From NCBI RefSeq assembly GCF_016518545.1, contig NZ_JACVTO010000015.1, positions 1 to 64,000 on the forward strand: a DNA stretch of 64,000 nt. Direction: 5' to 3'. Position numbers and translations under genes: made by a program. The notes under the pieces were generated by a model. It worked only from the letters and a program-made list of their open reading frames with translations, did not search any database and was not told the DNA's origin. This DNA comes from Pseudomonas sp. S30 (GTDB lineage Bacteria > Pseudomonadota > Gammaproteobacteria > Pseudomonadales > Pseudomonadaceae). This document shows positions 34,679-41,830 of this stretch, in pieces; positions within the stretch are counted from its first letter, which is position 1, and every line of letters starts with the position of its first letter.

Positions 34679-37044
34679 AGCCACACCGCTACGGCATCTG
34701 CCTGATCAGTCGCGATGGCGCACTGCGCGCCGACGTCAGCGCCGTGCTCGACCGGCTCAACCACTGGTTGGGCCATGAGACCCCACACGCCAGCCAGCAC
34801 TGGCCCGACGCCCAGTTGCAGAGCCTGTACCACCAGGTCGCCGGGCAGGCCGAAACCTACCTGCGCCAGCAGGCCGAGCCGGGCGCGCTGGCCCTGGAGC
34901 TGCTGGCCTTCGACGACCTCGCCCAGGCCCAGGCCGCGCTGGCTCAGGCCTGCCCCTGCGATCACGTGCTGCTGGACACGCGCCACCTGGACCAGCAACC
35001 CGAGCACGATCCCCTGAGCGCCTTGCTCGAGGCCCAGCCCGAGGCGCGCCGTTCGCCCAGCAGCGCCGTGCTGCTGTGCCATGGGCAGCACCTGCAGCAC
35101 TGGCTGACACGCCTGGGCGGCAACCGCTTGCTGCGCGTGCCCCATGAAGACCGCGCACTGCGCCGTGCCGACCTGCTGCGCCTGTTCGTCGACCACCTCG
35201 AGCACGCCTACTGCAATCGCCTGCTGGCGCGCACCACCCAGCAATCCGCCGAGCCGGTGAGCCTGGCCCGCGACATTCAGCAGCGCATGACCCAGCGCTG
35301 GGGCCAGGCCTGGGATTGCCATTTCTTCACCGGTTCCATGGTCGCGGGTTTTCTCGACTCGCTGGGCGAACTGCTGCGGCCCACCGCCTGCGGCTTCCAC
35401 AGCGCCTGCAACGAGCACGCCCTGGCGGTCAGCGCCCTGGCCGGCTGGCAGCTGTATCGACGGGCCTACGTGATCGTCATGACCTCGGGCATGCTCGACG
35501 AGATGCGCGGCACCCTGGCCAACCTCAAGCGCGCTGGTGCGCCGGGCCTGGTGATCTGCGCCGACTCGCCGGAGTCGGTCTGGTTCGCCTTCCAGGGCAG
35601 CCTGGACGCGGATAATGACGGTCACCAGGTGATCGCCGCCCGCGGCCTGTGGCAGCGCTTCATGCGCCGTCCGGACGAAGCGCCGGGCTGTGTCGAACAG
35701 GCCTTCGCCGCCTTGGACCAGCACCCGGCGCCGACCTTCCTGTTCGCCACCCAGGCCGTGCTCGAATCCCGCGCACAATCGCCGAGCCAGCCCGCACCCG
35801 TGCCCGCCCCGGCCACCGAGCAGGCGCTCACGGCGCCGCAGCAGGCCGCCCTGGAGCAATTGCTGGAGGTGATCAACCACAGCCCTTCGCGGCTGCTCTG
35901 GCAGTGCGGACGGCTCGCGGCCGACGAGCGCCAGCGCGTGGTCGGACTGGCGCGCCGCGCGGGCATCGCCCTGGCCGACAGCATCGTCGCGCCCGGCAGC
36001 GTGTGCGCCTACCAGGACCAGGAACCAGTGCCCAATTACCTTGGCCCACTGTCGATGTACGGCTTCAGCCGCCGTGTGCACGCCTTTCTCGAAGGCACCG
36101 AGGGCGAGCCGGACAAACCTTGGCTGATGTTCCTCAAGAGCAAGATCGACCAGTCCGCCACACCCTACTCCGAGGGCCGCCTGCCCAGGCTGTTCCACAT
36201 CGCCCAGATCAACCGCCAGCCCGGCCATATCGCGCCGTTCTGCGAACTGCCGGTGCCGCTCAGCCTGGACCGGGTGCTCGATTACCTGGAGCCGCGCCTG
36301 GCCGTGCCAGCGGCGCTGCTGCAGACCCGCCGCGAACGCCTGCAACGCTTGCAGCGCACCCGCGAGGTGCTGCCGAGCGACCAGATCGAAACCCTGCCGA
36401 TGACGCCGAACTTCTTCTTCCACCGCCTCGGCCAGTTGCTCGGCGAGCTGATCGAGCGCGACGGCTACCGCTACACCGGCGTCTACGACGTCGGCCGCTG
36501 CAGCCTGTCGGCGCTGCGCAACCTGCCGCGTACCGATGCCGGCTTCTCCGGCTGGTACGGACGGGCGCTGATGGGCGATGCGCTGGTGTCGCTGCCCTAC
36601 ATCGCCCTGAACGACGAACGCCATGTACTGGCGTTCATCGGCGACGGCGCCCGCGCCCTGGTACCGGACATCGAGCAACGCCTGGCGATGAGCCTGGCCA
36701 GCGCCGCCGATGCCGGCCAGCGCAACGTCACGGTGATGTACCTGGCCAACGGCGTGCTGTCGATGATCCAGACCTACCTGGACAAACGCTATGCCTGCCA
36801 CGGCGCCAGCCAGGTCAACGTGCCCCTGGCCGAGGGGCCGCTGTGGGAGGAACGCGCCTTCGGCCCGATCCAGGTCTGCCGCGCCCGCCTGCTGCACTTC
36901 TGTCCCGACACCCTGCGCCAGGCGCTGACCGCGCCGGGGCGACTGAACTTCTTCGACGTCTGGCTGGGCCACAACTCCGAGGGCGATGGCTTGAGCCTGG
37001 TCTCGGAAACCGCCTGGAGCCGCCTGAACATGGAAAACTGCTGA
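34675..37044 (+). CDS. thiamine-diphosphate-dependent enzyme, atypical
   Basis: A 789-residue protein. About residues 1-190 have no recognised fold. A ThDP Pyr domain follows, with Glu247 in CNEHALAVSALAGW as the likely activating Glu and VMTSGMLDEMRGTLANLKRAG after it. A central domain around 390-440 contains SPSRLLWQCGRLAADE. The PP domain has Gly656-Asp657-Gly658 in FIGDGARALVPD and closes with YLANGVLSMIQTYL about 28 residues later, where most relatives have NN. It is longer than usual (550-600). Such enzymes decarboxylate 2-oxo acids or join acyl units. Overlaps with the genes on both sides show translational coupling, so it should supply a building block. Confidence 0.7.
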   Translation: MKPHRYGICLISRDGALRADVSAVLDRLNHWLGHETPHASQHWPDAQLQSLYHQVAGQAETYLRQQAEPGALALELLAFDDLAQAQAALAQACPCDHVLLDTRHLDQQPEHDPLSALLEAQPEARRSPSSAVLLCHGQHLQHWLTRLGGNRLLRVPHEDRALRRADLLRLFVDHLEHAYCNRLLARTTQQSAEPVSLARDIQQRMTQRWGQAWDCHFFTGSMVAGFLDSLGELLRPTACGFHSACNEHALAVSALAGWQLYRRAYVIVMTSGMLDEMRGTLANLKRAGAPGLVICADSPESVWFAFQGSLDADNDGHQVIAARGLWQRFMRRPDEAPGCVEQAFAALDQHPAPTFLFATQAVLESRAQSPSQPAPVPAPATEQALTAPQQAALEQLLEVINHSPSRLLWQCGRLAADERQRVVGLARRAGIALADSIVAPGSVCAYQDQEPVPNYLGPLSMYGFSRRVHAFLEGTEGEPDKPWLMFLKSKIDQSATPYSEGRLPRLFHIAQINRQPGHIAPFCELPVPLSLDRVLDYLEPRLAVPAALLQTRRERLQRLQRTREVLPSDQIETLPMTPNFFFHRLGQLLGELIERDGYRYTGVYDVGRCSLSALRNLPRTDAGFSGWYGRALMGDALVSLPYIALNDERHVLAFIGDGARALVPDIEQRLAMSLASAADAGQRNVTVMYLANGVLSMIQTYLDKRYACHGASQVNVPLAEGPLWEERAFGPIQVCRARLLHFCPDTLRQALTAPGRLNFFDVWLGHNSEGDGLSLVSETAWSRLNMENC

Positions 37045-39563
37045 TGAAATTCGGATTCATTGCCCACCCCACCTCCACTGGCCTGCTGCACCAGGTCAAG
37101 CTGGTGGACATGCTCGAGCGCACGCTGGAAGAACAGGCCTGGGGTTATCAGGCCGAACGCTGGCAGCAGCGCAACCTGGTGCCGTTCATCGATTTCGGCC
37201 GCATCGTCAGCGCCTGTGGCGCCGAGTGCTCGGGGATGCTGCAGTTCATGCCGCTGACCGCCGAGCAGATGCTGCGCCAGCCGCGCGCCATCGCCGAACG
37301 GGTGCTCCAGGGCGTGGCCGCGCTCAAGGCCGAAGGCGCCGAACTGGTAGGCCTGGGCGGTTTCACCGCGATCGTCGGCAACCGCGGCGTGGCGACCATG
37401 GAGCAGGCCGAGGTGGCGGTCACCACCGGCAACTCGCTGACCGCCTTCGCCGCCTACGCCAACCTGATGGACAGCCTGCGCCTGCTGGGGATCGCCGCGC
37501 AGGATGCCGAAGTGGCGGTGCTTGGCTACCCCGGCTCGATCGCCTTGGCCGTGGCGCGCTTGCTGGTCGAACAGGGCTGCCGGCTGCGCCTGATACACCG
37601 GGGCAACGCCCAGCAGGCCCAGGCGCACCTGGAATACCTGCCCAGCCAGTACCACGCCCAGGTCAGCCTGCACGACAATCTCGAAGCCTGCTATGCCCAG
37701 GTGCGCTTCTACGTGGCCGCCACCTCCAGCGGCGGCCTGATCGACCCGCGTCGGCTGCTGCCGGGCTCGGTGGTGCTGGACGCCGCCTTGCCCAAGGACG
37801 TGATGGACGTCCCTCACCAGCGCCGCGATATCCTCCTGGTGGACGCCGGCCTGGTCTCGGCCAGCCCCGCCGTGCACCTGGGACTGCGCAGCCTGGGCCT
37901 GGAGCCCAAGCGCAGCCTGAACGGCTGCCTGGCCGAAACCATGATCCTGGCCCTGGAGGGCCGCGCCGAGCCCTTCTCCCTGGGCCGCGAGCTGCCGGTG
38001 GACAAGGTGCTGGAGATCGGCCGCATCGCCGAGCGTCATGGCTTCAGCCCCTCGCCCATGACCCACGACGGTGAAGTGCTCGCTGGCGAGGCCTTCGACC
38101 GCCTGCACCGCCACCACCATCCGCGTCGTGCGCTGCGCGCCAGCGACGCCCGCCACGAACCCCTGGCCTTGCGCCGCGAGGTGCTCAACAGCTTCGCCGA
38201 GCACATCAACCCGGTGCTGCGCGAGTTCTACCGGTTCAACCACATCGAACGGGTGTTCGCCCATGGCCAGGGCTGCTGGCTCACCGACCTGGACGGTCGG
38301 CGCTTCCTGGACTTCGTCGCCGGCTACGGCTGCCTCAACACTGGCCACAATCACCCGGCCATCAGCCAGGCCCTGCAAGGCTACCTGCAGGCGCAGTTCC
38401 CCACCTTCATCCAGTACCTCTCGGCGCCGCTGCACGCCAGCCTGCTGGCCCAGCGCCTGGCGGCCCTGGCCCCCGGGGGACTGAACCGGGTGTTCTTCAG
38501 CAATTCCGGGACCGAGGCGGTGGAGGCGGCGCTGAAGCTGGCCCTGGCCGCCAGCGACAAACGCCGCGTGCTGTATTGCGACAACGGCTACCACGGCAAG
38601 ACCCTCGGCGCGCTGTCGGTGACCGGCCGGGCCAAGCACCGCACGCCGTTCGAGCCCCTGCTGCCACGCTGCGAAAGCCTGCCTTTCGGCGACCTGCACG
38701 CCCTGCGCAGCCGCCTGGAGCAGGGCGACGTGGCGGCCTTCATCGTCGAGCCGATCCAGGGCGAAGGCGGCGTGATCCTGCCACCGCCGGGGTATCTGGC
38801 CGGGGTTCGTGCACTGTGCGACGAGTTCGACTGCCTGTGGATCCTCGACGAGATCCAGACCGGCCTGGGCCGCACCGGCAAGCTGTTCGCCTGCCAATGG
38901 GACGACACTGCCCCGGACATCATGGTGCTGTCCAAGTCGCTGTCCGGCGGCCTGGTGCCGATCGGTGCCACGCTGTCGCGCGACGCCGTGTGGCAGCGCG
39001 CCTATGGCGATATCGACAGCTTCGCCCTGCACACCTCCACCTTCGGCGGCGGCAACTTCGCCGCGGCTGCCGCCCTGGCGGCGCTGGACGTGCTGGAGCA
39101 GGACGGCCTGTGCGCCAATGCCGCCGAGGTCGGTGCCCACTTGCAGGACGGCTTGCAGCGACTGGTGGAGCGCTATCCGTTCCTGGTGGCGGTGCGCGGT
39201 CGCGGGCTGATGCTGGCGATCGAGTTTCGCCAGGACATGAGCGGCGGCGTGCAGGCGCTGGTCAAGGAACTGGCCGGGCGTATCCCGGGCCAGGCCATGG
39301 CCACCTACCGCATGCTCTCCGGCGCTGCGCGCGCGCACCTGGAGGCTGCCGCCCAGGCGCTGGAACAGAACCTGGAAGACATGTTCGTGCTGCGCTTCAT
39401 GACCAAGCTGTCCGAGGAACATGGCGTGCTCACCTTCGTCACCGCCAACAACAACCGGGTGATGCGCATCCAGCCGCCGCTGGTGCTCACGCGTGAAGAC
39501 GCCGATCGTTTTCTGGGCGCCTTCGCCAGTGTGTGCGAGGACCTGGCTACCTTCCAGTCCTGA
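37044..39563 (+). CDS. fusion: acyl-ACP-reductase-like domain + class III aminotransferase
   Basis: An 839-residue protein whose ATG shares a base with the previous stop. Residues 1-345 resemble aldehyde-forming acyl-ACP reductase (AAR) of cyanobacteria: MKFGFIAHPTS start, LVGLGGFTAIVGNRG, TTGNSLTAFAAY, nucleotide-binding VLGYPGSIALAVARLL, and NGCLAETMILALEG with Cys295 where AAR has its thioester Cys. After a linker, residues 380-839 are a class III PLP aminotransferase: FVAGYGCLNTGHNHP, SNSGTEAVEAALKLA, WILDEIQTGLGRTGK and PLP-Lys631 in LSKSLSGG. Together they could reduce a thioester to an aldehyde and aminate it in one polypeptide. I know no characterised protein with this fusion, so substrate and product are inference. 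Confidence 0.78.
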   Translation: MKFGFIAHPTSTGLLHQVKLVDMLERTLEEQAWGYQAERWQQRNLVPFIDFGRIVSACGAECSGMLQFMPLTAEQMLRQPRAIAERVLQGVAALKAEGAELVGLGGFTAIVGNRGVATMEQAEVAVTTGNSLTAFAAYANLMDSLRLLGIAAQDAEVAVLGYPGSIALAVARLLVEQGCRLRLIHRGNAQQAQAHLEYLPSQYHAQVSLHDNLEACYAQVRFYVAATSSGGLIDPRRLLPGSVVLDAALPKDVMDVPHQRRDILLVDAGLVSASPAVHLGLRSLGLEPKRSLNGCLAETMILALEGRAEPFSLGRELPVDKVLEIGRIAERHGFSPSPMTHDGEVLAGEAFDRLHRHHHPRRALRASDARHEPLALRREVLNSFAEHINPVLREFYRFNHIERVFAHGQGCWLTDLDGRRFLDFVAGYGCLNTGHNHPAISQALQGYLQAQFPTFIQYLSAPLHASLLAQRLAALAPGGLNRVFFSNSGTEAVEAALKLALAASDKRRVLYCDNGYHGKTLGALSVTGRAKHRTPFEPLLPRCESLPFGDLHALRSRLEQGDVAAFIVEPIQGEGGVILPPPGYLAGVRALCDEFDCLWILDEIQTGLGRTGKLFACQWDDTAPDIMVLSKSLSGGLVPIGATLSRDAVWQRAYGDIDSFALHTSTFGGGNFAAAAALAALDVLEQDGLCANAAEVGAHLQDGLQRLVERYPFLVAVRGRGLMLAIEFRQDMSGGVQALVKELAGRIPGQAMATYRMLSGAARAHLEAAAQALEQNLEDMFVLRFMTKLSEEHGVLTFVTANNNRVMRIQPPLVLTREDADRFLGAFASVCEDLATFQS

Positions 39564-39607
39564 GGCGCCGGGCTACCGAGCAGCCGCTGTGCGGACGTGA
39601 CACCCTT

Positions 39608-39707
39608 GGGGCTGCCTGGCAGCCCCTTTTCAGTCGTGGAGCCCGGGCGGCTGCTCAGTAGCGCCTTTTCAGTCGTGGAGCCCGGGAAGGCTGCCCAGCA
39701 GCCCTTT
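39608..39707 (+). terminator. tandem array of three terminator-like hairpins
   Basis: Unit 1 is GGGGCTGC-CTG-GCAGCCCC followed by TTTT (39608-39630). Unit 2 is an imperfect GGCGGCTGCTCAGTAGCGCC plus TTTT (39646-39669). Unit 3 is GGCTGC-CCA-GCAGCC plus CTTT (39689-39707). Units 1 and 2 are followed by the same 23 bases, CCTTTTCAGTCGTGGAGCCCGGG overall, at 39625 and 39664 (period 39). The array splits the biosynthetic locus into two transcripts. Confidence 0.7.
39625..39686 (+). repeat. two direct copies of a 23-base repeat, period 39
   Basis: CCTTTTCAGTCGTGGAGCCC plus GGG occurs at 39625-39647 and 39664-39686 without mismatch. The intervening 16 bases form part of a terminator-like hairpin. 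It looks like local duplication of a terminator unit rather than a mobile repeat. Confidence 0.8.
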
Positions 39708-39849
39708 GCCGCCCGACCGACCCCATTCGACGAAACCCATAGTTTTACCGCGCTTTGCCATACGAATCGGCCCGCTCGAAGGATTGAATCAACGGTCAGC
39801 GCAATTGAAAATGGTTCCAGTTCGTATCTACTGAATGGAAGAAAGCGAT

Positions 39850-41022
39850 ATGACCTTACCGCCTCTGGTCGAGCCCGCAGCCGAGCTCAGCCGCGAAGAA
39901 GTGAACCGCTACAGCCGTCACCTGCTGATTCCCGACATCGGTGTGCTCGGCCAGCGCCGCCTGAAGAACGCCAGGGTGCTGGTCATCGGCGCCGGCGGGC
40001 TGGGCTCGCCGACCCTGCTCTACCTCGCCGCCGCCGGCATCGGCACTCTGGGAGTGATCGATTTCGACCGGGTCGATGAATCCAACCTGCAACGCCAGGT
40101 GATCCACAGCGTCGACACCCTCGGCGAGCTCAAGGCCGAAAGCGCGCGCCAGGCCATCGCCCGTCTCAACCCGCTGGTGAAGGTACGCACCCACACCGAA
40201 CGCCTGGAAGCGGACATGGCCGTGGAGCTGTTCAGCGGCTACGACCTGATCCTCGACGGCACCGACAACTTCGCCACGCGTTACCTGGTCAACGACGCCT
40301 GCATCCTGGCCGACAAGCCCTACGTGTGGGGCTCGATCTTCCGCTTCGAAGGCCAGGCCTCGGTGTTCTGGGAAAACGCCCCGCACGGGCGCGGCCTCAA
40401 CTACCGCGACCTCTACCCGGAACCGCCACCACCGGAGTTGGCGCCCTCCTGCGCCGAGGGTGGGGTGCTGGGGGTGCTGTGCGCGGCCATCGCTTCGATC
40501 ATGGCCACCGAAGCGATCAAGCTGCTGACCGGCATCGGCGAACCGCTGCTCGGTCGGCTGATGGTCTACGACGCCCTGCAGATGAGCTATCGCGAGCTGC
40601 CCTTGCGCCGTCTGCCGCAGCGTCAGCCGGTCACCGCCCTGGGCGACTACCAGGCGCTGTGCGGGCTGGACCGACCGGCCGCCAGCGATGCCGCGCCGGT
40701 GCCGCAGATCAGCGCGGTGCAACTCAAGTCGCTCCAGGATGCCGGACGCGCGCCGGTGATCATCGACGTGCGCGAGCCGACCGAGTGGGACATCGTGCAC
40801 ATCGACGGCGCGGTGCTCATGCCCAAGTCCGCGCAGGTGGCGACGCAGATCGTCGAGCGCTACGGCCACGACACCGACCTGGTGATCACCTGCAAGTCGG
40901 GCATGCGCTCCAGGGCCGTGGCCGGCGATCTGCAACGGCTCGGCCACGACAAGGTGCGCGACCTGCAAGGCGGCGTGCTGGCCTGGGTGCGCGAAGTCGA
41001 ACCGGCCCTGCCGAGCTACTGA
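39850..41022 (+). CDS. MoeB/ThiF-like adenylyltransferase fused to rhodanese
   Basis: A 390-residue protein from the ATG at 39850, with GGAAG eight bases before it; an in-frame ATG at 39835 lacks a good site. The E1-like domain has the nucleotide loop GAGGLGS at 47-53, LDGTDNFATRYLVNDAC and PSCAEGGVLGVL. The C-terminal rhodanese domain has active Cys348 in TCKSGMRS. It adenylates the C-terminal Gly of a ThiS-like carrier and loads sulfur on it. QbsC (thioquinolobactin) and the MoeB-like protein of the PDTC locus have this role. It heads the second transcript of the locus. Confidence 0.85.
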   Translation: MTLPPLVEPAAELSREEVNRYSRHLLIPDIGVLGQRRLKNARVLVIGAGGLGSPTLLYLAAAGIGTLGVIDFDRVDESNLQRQVIHSVDTLGELKAESARQAIARLNPLVKVRTHTERLEADMAVELFSGYDLILDGTDNFATRYLVNDACILADKPYVWGSIFRFEGQASVFWENAPHGRGLNYRDLYPEPPPPELAPSCAEGGVLGVLCAAIASIMATEAIKLLTGIGEPLLGRLMVYDALQMSYRELPLRRLPQRQPVTALGDYQALCGLDRPAASDAAPVPQISAVQLKSLQDAGRAPVIIDVREPTEWDIVHIDGAVLMPKSAQVATQIVERYGHDTDLVITCKSGMRSRAVAGDLQRLGHDKVRDLQGGVLAWVREVEPALPSY

Positions 41023-41032
41023 GGACGCCCAC

Positions 41033-41443
41033 ATGGTTCTGCGCATCAGTGCCCAGGCCTTGGAGCAGGTACGGCACCTGGCCCAGGCCGCGCATCCGAT
41101 CGAAGCCTGCGGGCTGATCGCCGCCGCCAGCGGCGAGGCACTCGCGCACAGGGTCGTGCCGATGCGCAACCAGGCCGCCAGCCCCACCTGGTTCAGCTTC
41201 GACCCCCGCGAACAGCTGCAGGTCTGGCGCGAGCTGGATCAGCGCGACGAAGACTGCCGGGTGATCTATCACTCGCACACCGCCAGCGAAGCTTGGCCGA
41301 GCCGCGAGGACATCGCCCATGCCGGCGACGCCCAGGTGCACTACCTGATCGTCTCGACCTGGAGCCAGGCGCGGCATACGGCACGCAGCTTTCGCATCAT
41401 CGACGGACAGGTGTTCGAAGAACCCTTGTCCGTCCAGCCCTGA
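41033..41443 (+). CDS. JAMM/MPN metalloprotease
   Basis: A 136-residue Mov34/MPN protein with a complete zinc site: Glu24 in HPIEACGL, then His80-x-His82-x7-Ser90-x2-Asp93 in YHSHTASEAWPSRED. In the qbs locus the equivalent QbsD trims extra residues from the sulfur carrier QbsE; in mycobacteria Mec+ releases cysteine from CysO. Here the carrier gene already ends in Gly-Gly, so trimming seems unnecessary and a CysO-type hydrolase role is possible. It begins 10 bases after the MoeB gene and 44 before the carrier gene. Confidence 0.85.
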   Translation: MVLRISAQALEQVRHLAQAAHPIEACGLIAAASGEALAHRVVPMRNQAASPTWFSFDPREQLQVWRELDQRDEDCRVIYHSHTASEAWPSREDIAHAGDAQVHYLIVSTWSQARHTARSFRIIDGQVFEEPLSVQP

Positions 41444-41487
41444 CCCTGCCGCCACGGCGGCCCAACCCGCAACACAAGGAGACACGC

Positions 41488-41760
41488 ATGTCGGTTTCAG
41501 TGATGGTCCCTACCCTGCTGCGCCCGCTCACCGACGGCCAGAAACAGGTCCAGGCCCAGGGCGACACGGTGCGCCACATCATCGAGCACCTGGACAGCCG
41601 CTTCCCCGGCATCAAGGCGCGCCTGGTGAATGACGACCAGGTGCACCGCTTCGTCAACATCTACGTCAACGACGACGACATCCGCTTCGCCGACGGCCTG
41701 GCCACGGCGATCCGTCCGGGTGACCAGCTCACCGTGCTGCCCGCCGTCGCCGGCGGCTGA
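41488..41760 (+). CDS. ThiS/MoaD/CysO-like sulfur carrier protein
   Basis: A 90-residue ubiquitin-fold protein starting MSVSVMVPTLLRPLTDGQ and ending LTVLPAVAGG. The pattern of VRHIIEHLDSRFPGIKARLV, then FVNIYVNDDDIRF is that of CysO/MoaD-type carriers. The free C-terminal Gly-Gly is ready for adenylation and thiocarboxylation by the adjacent MoeB-rhodanese. It would donate sulfur to an acyl-adenylate made by the downstream AMP ligase, giving a thiocarboxylic acid. AAGGAGA precedes the ATG. Confidence 0.87.
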   Translation: MSVSVMVPTLLRPLTDGQKQVQAQGDTVRHIIEHLDSRFPGIKARLVNDDQVHRFVNIYVNDDDIRFADGLATAIRPGDQLTVLPAVAGG

Positions 41761-41830
41761 TCCGTCGTCCAGCGCTTCGCGGGGCCGCCCGCGAAGCCTG
41801 CTCGCCCGTCCCCTGTCCGCGAGATCCGCC

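Noticed and set aside
34516..36972. 818-codon minus-strand frame opposite the ThDP gene
   Set aside because: Antisense artefact: Gln/His/Ala/Gly-rich with no motif, while the plus strand has ThDP signatures and coupled starts.
36789..39422. 877-codon minus-strand frame opposite the fusion gene
   Set aside because: Same antisense effect; no ribosome site or domain.
39625..39686. possible CRISPR-like repeat
   Set aside because: Only two copies, spaced 39 bases and embedded in hairpins followed by T-runs; these are duplicated terminators and there are no cas genes.
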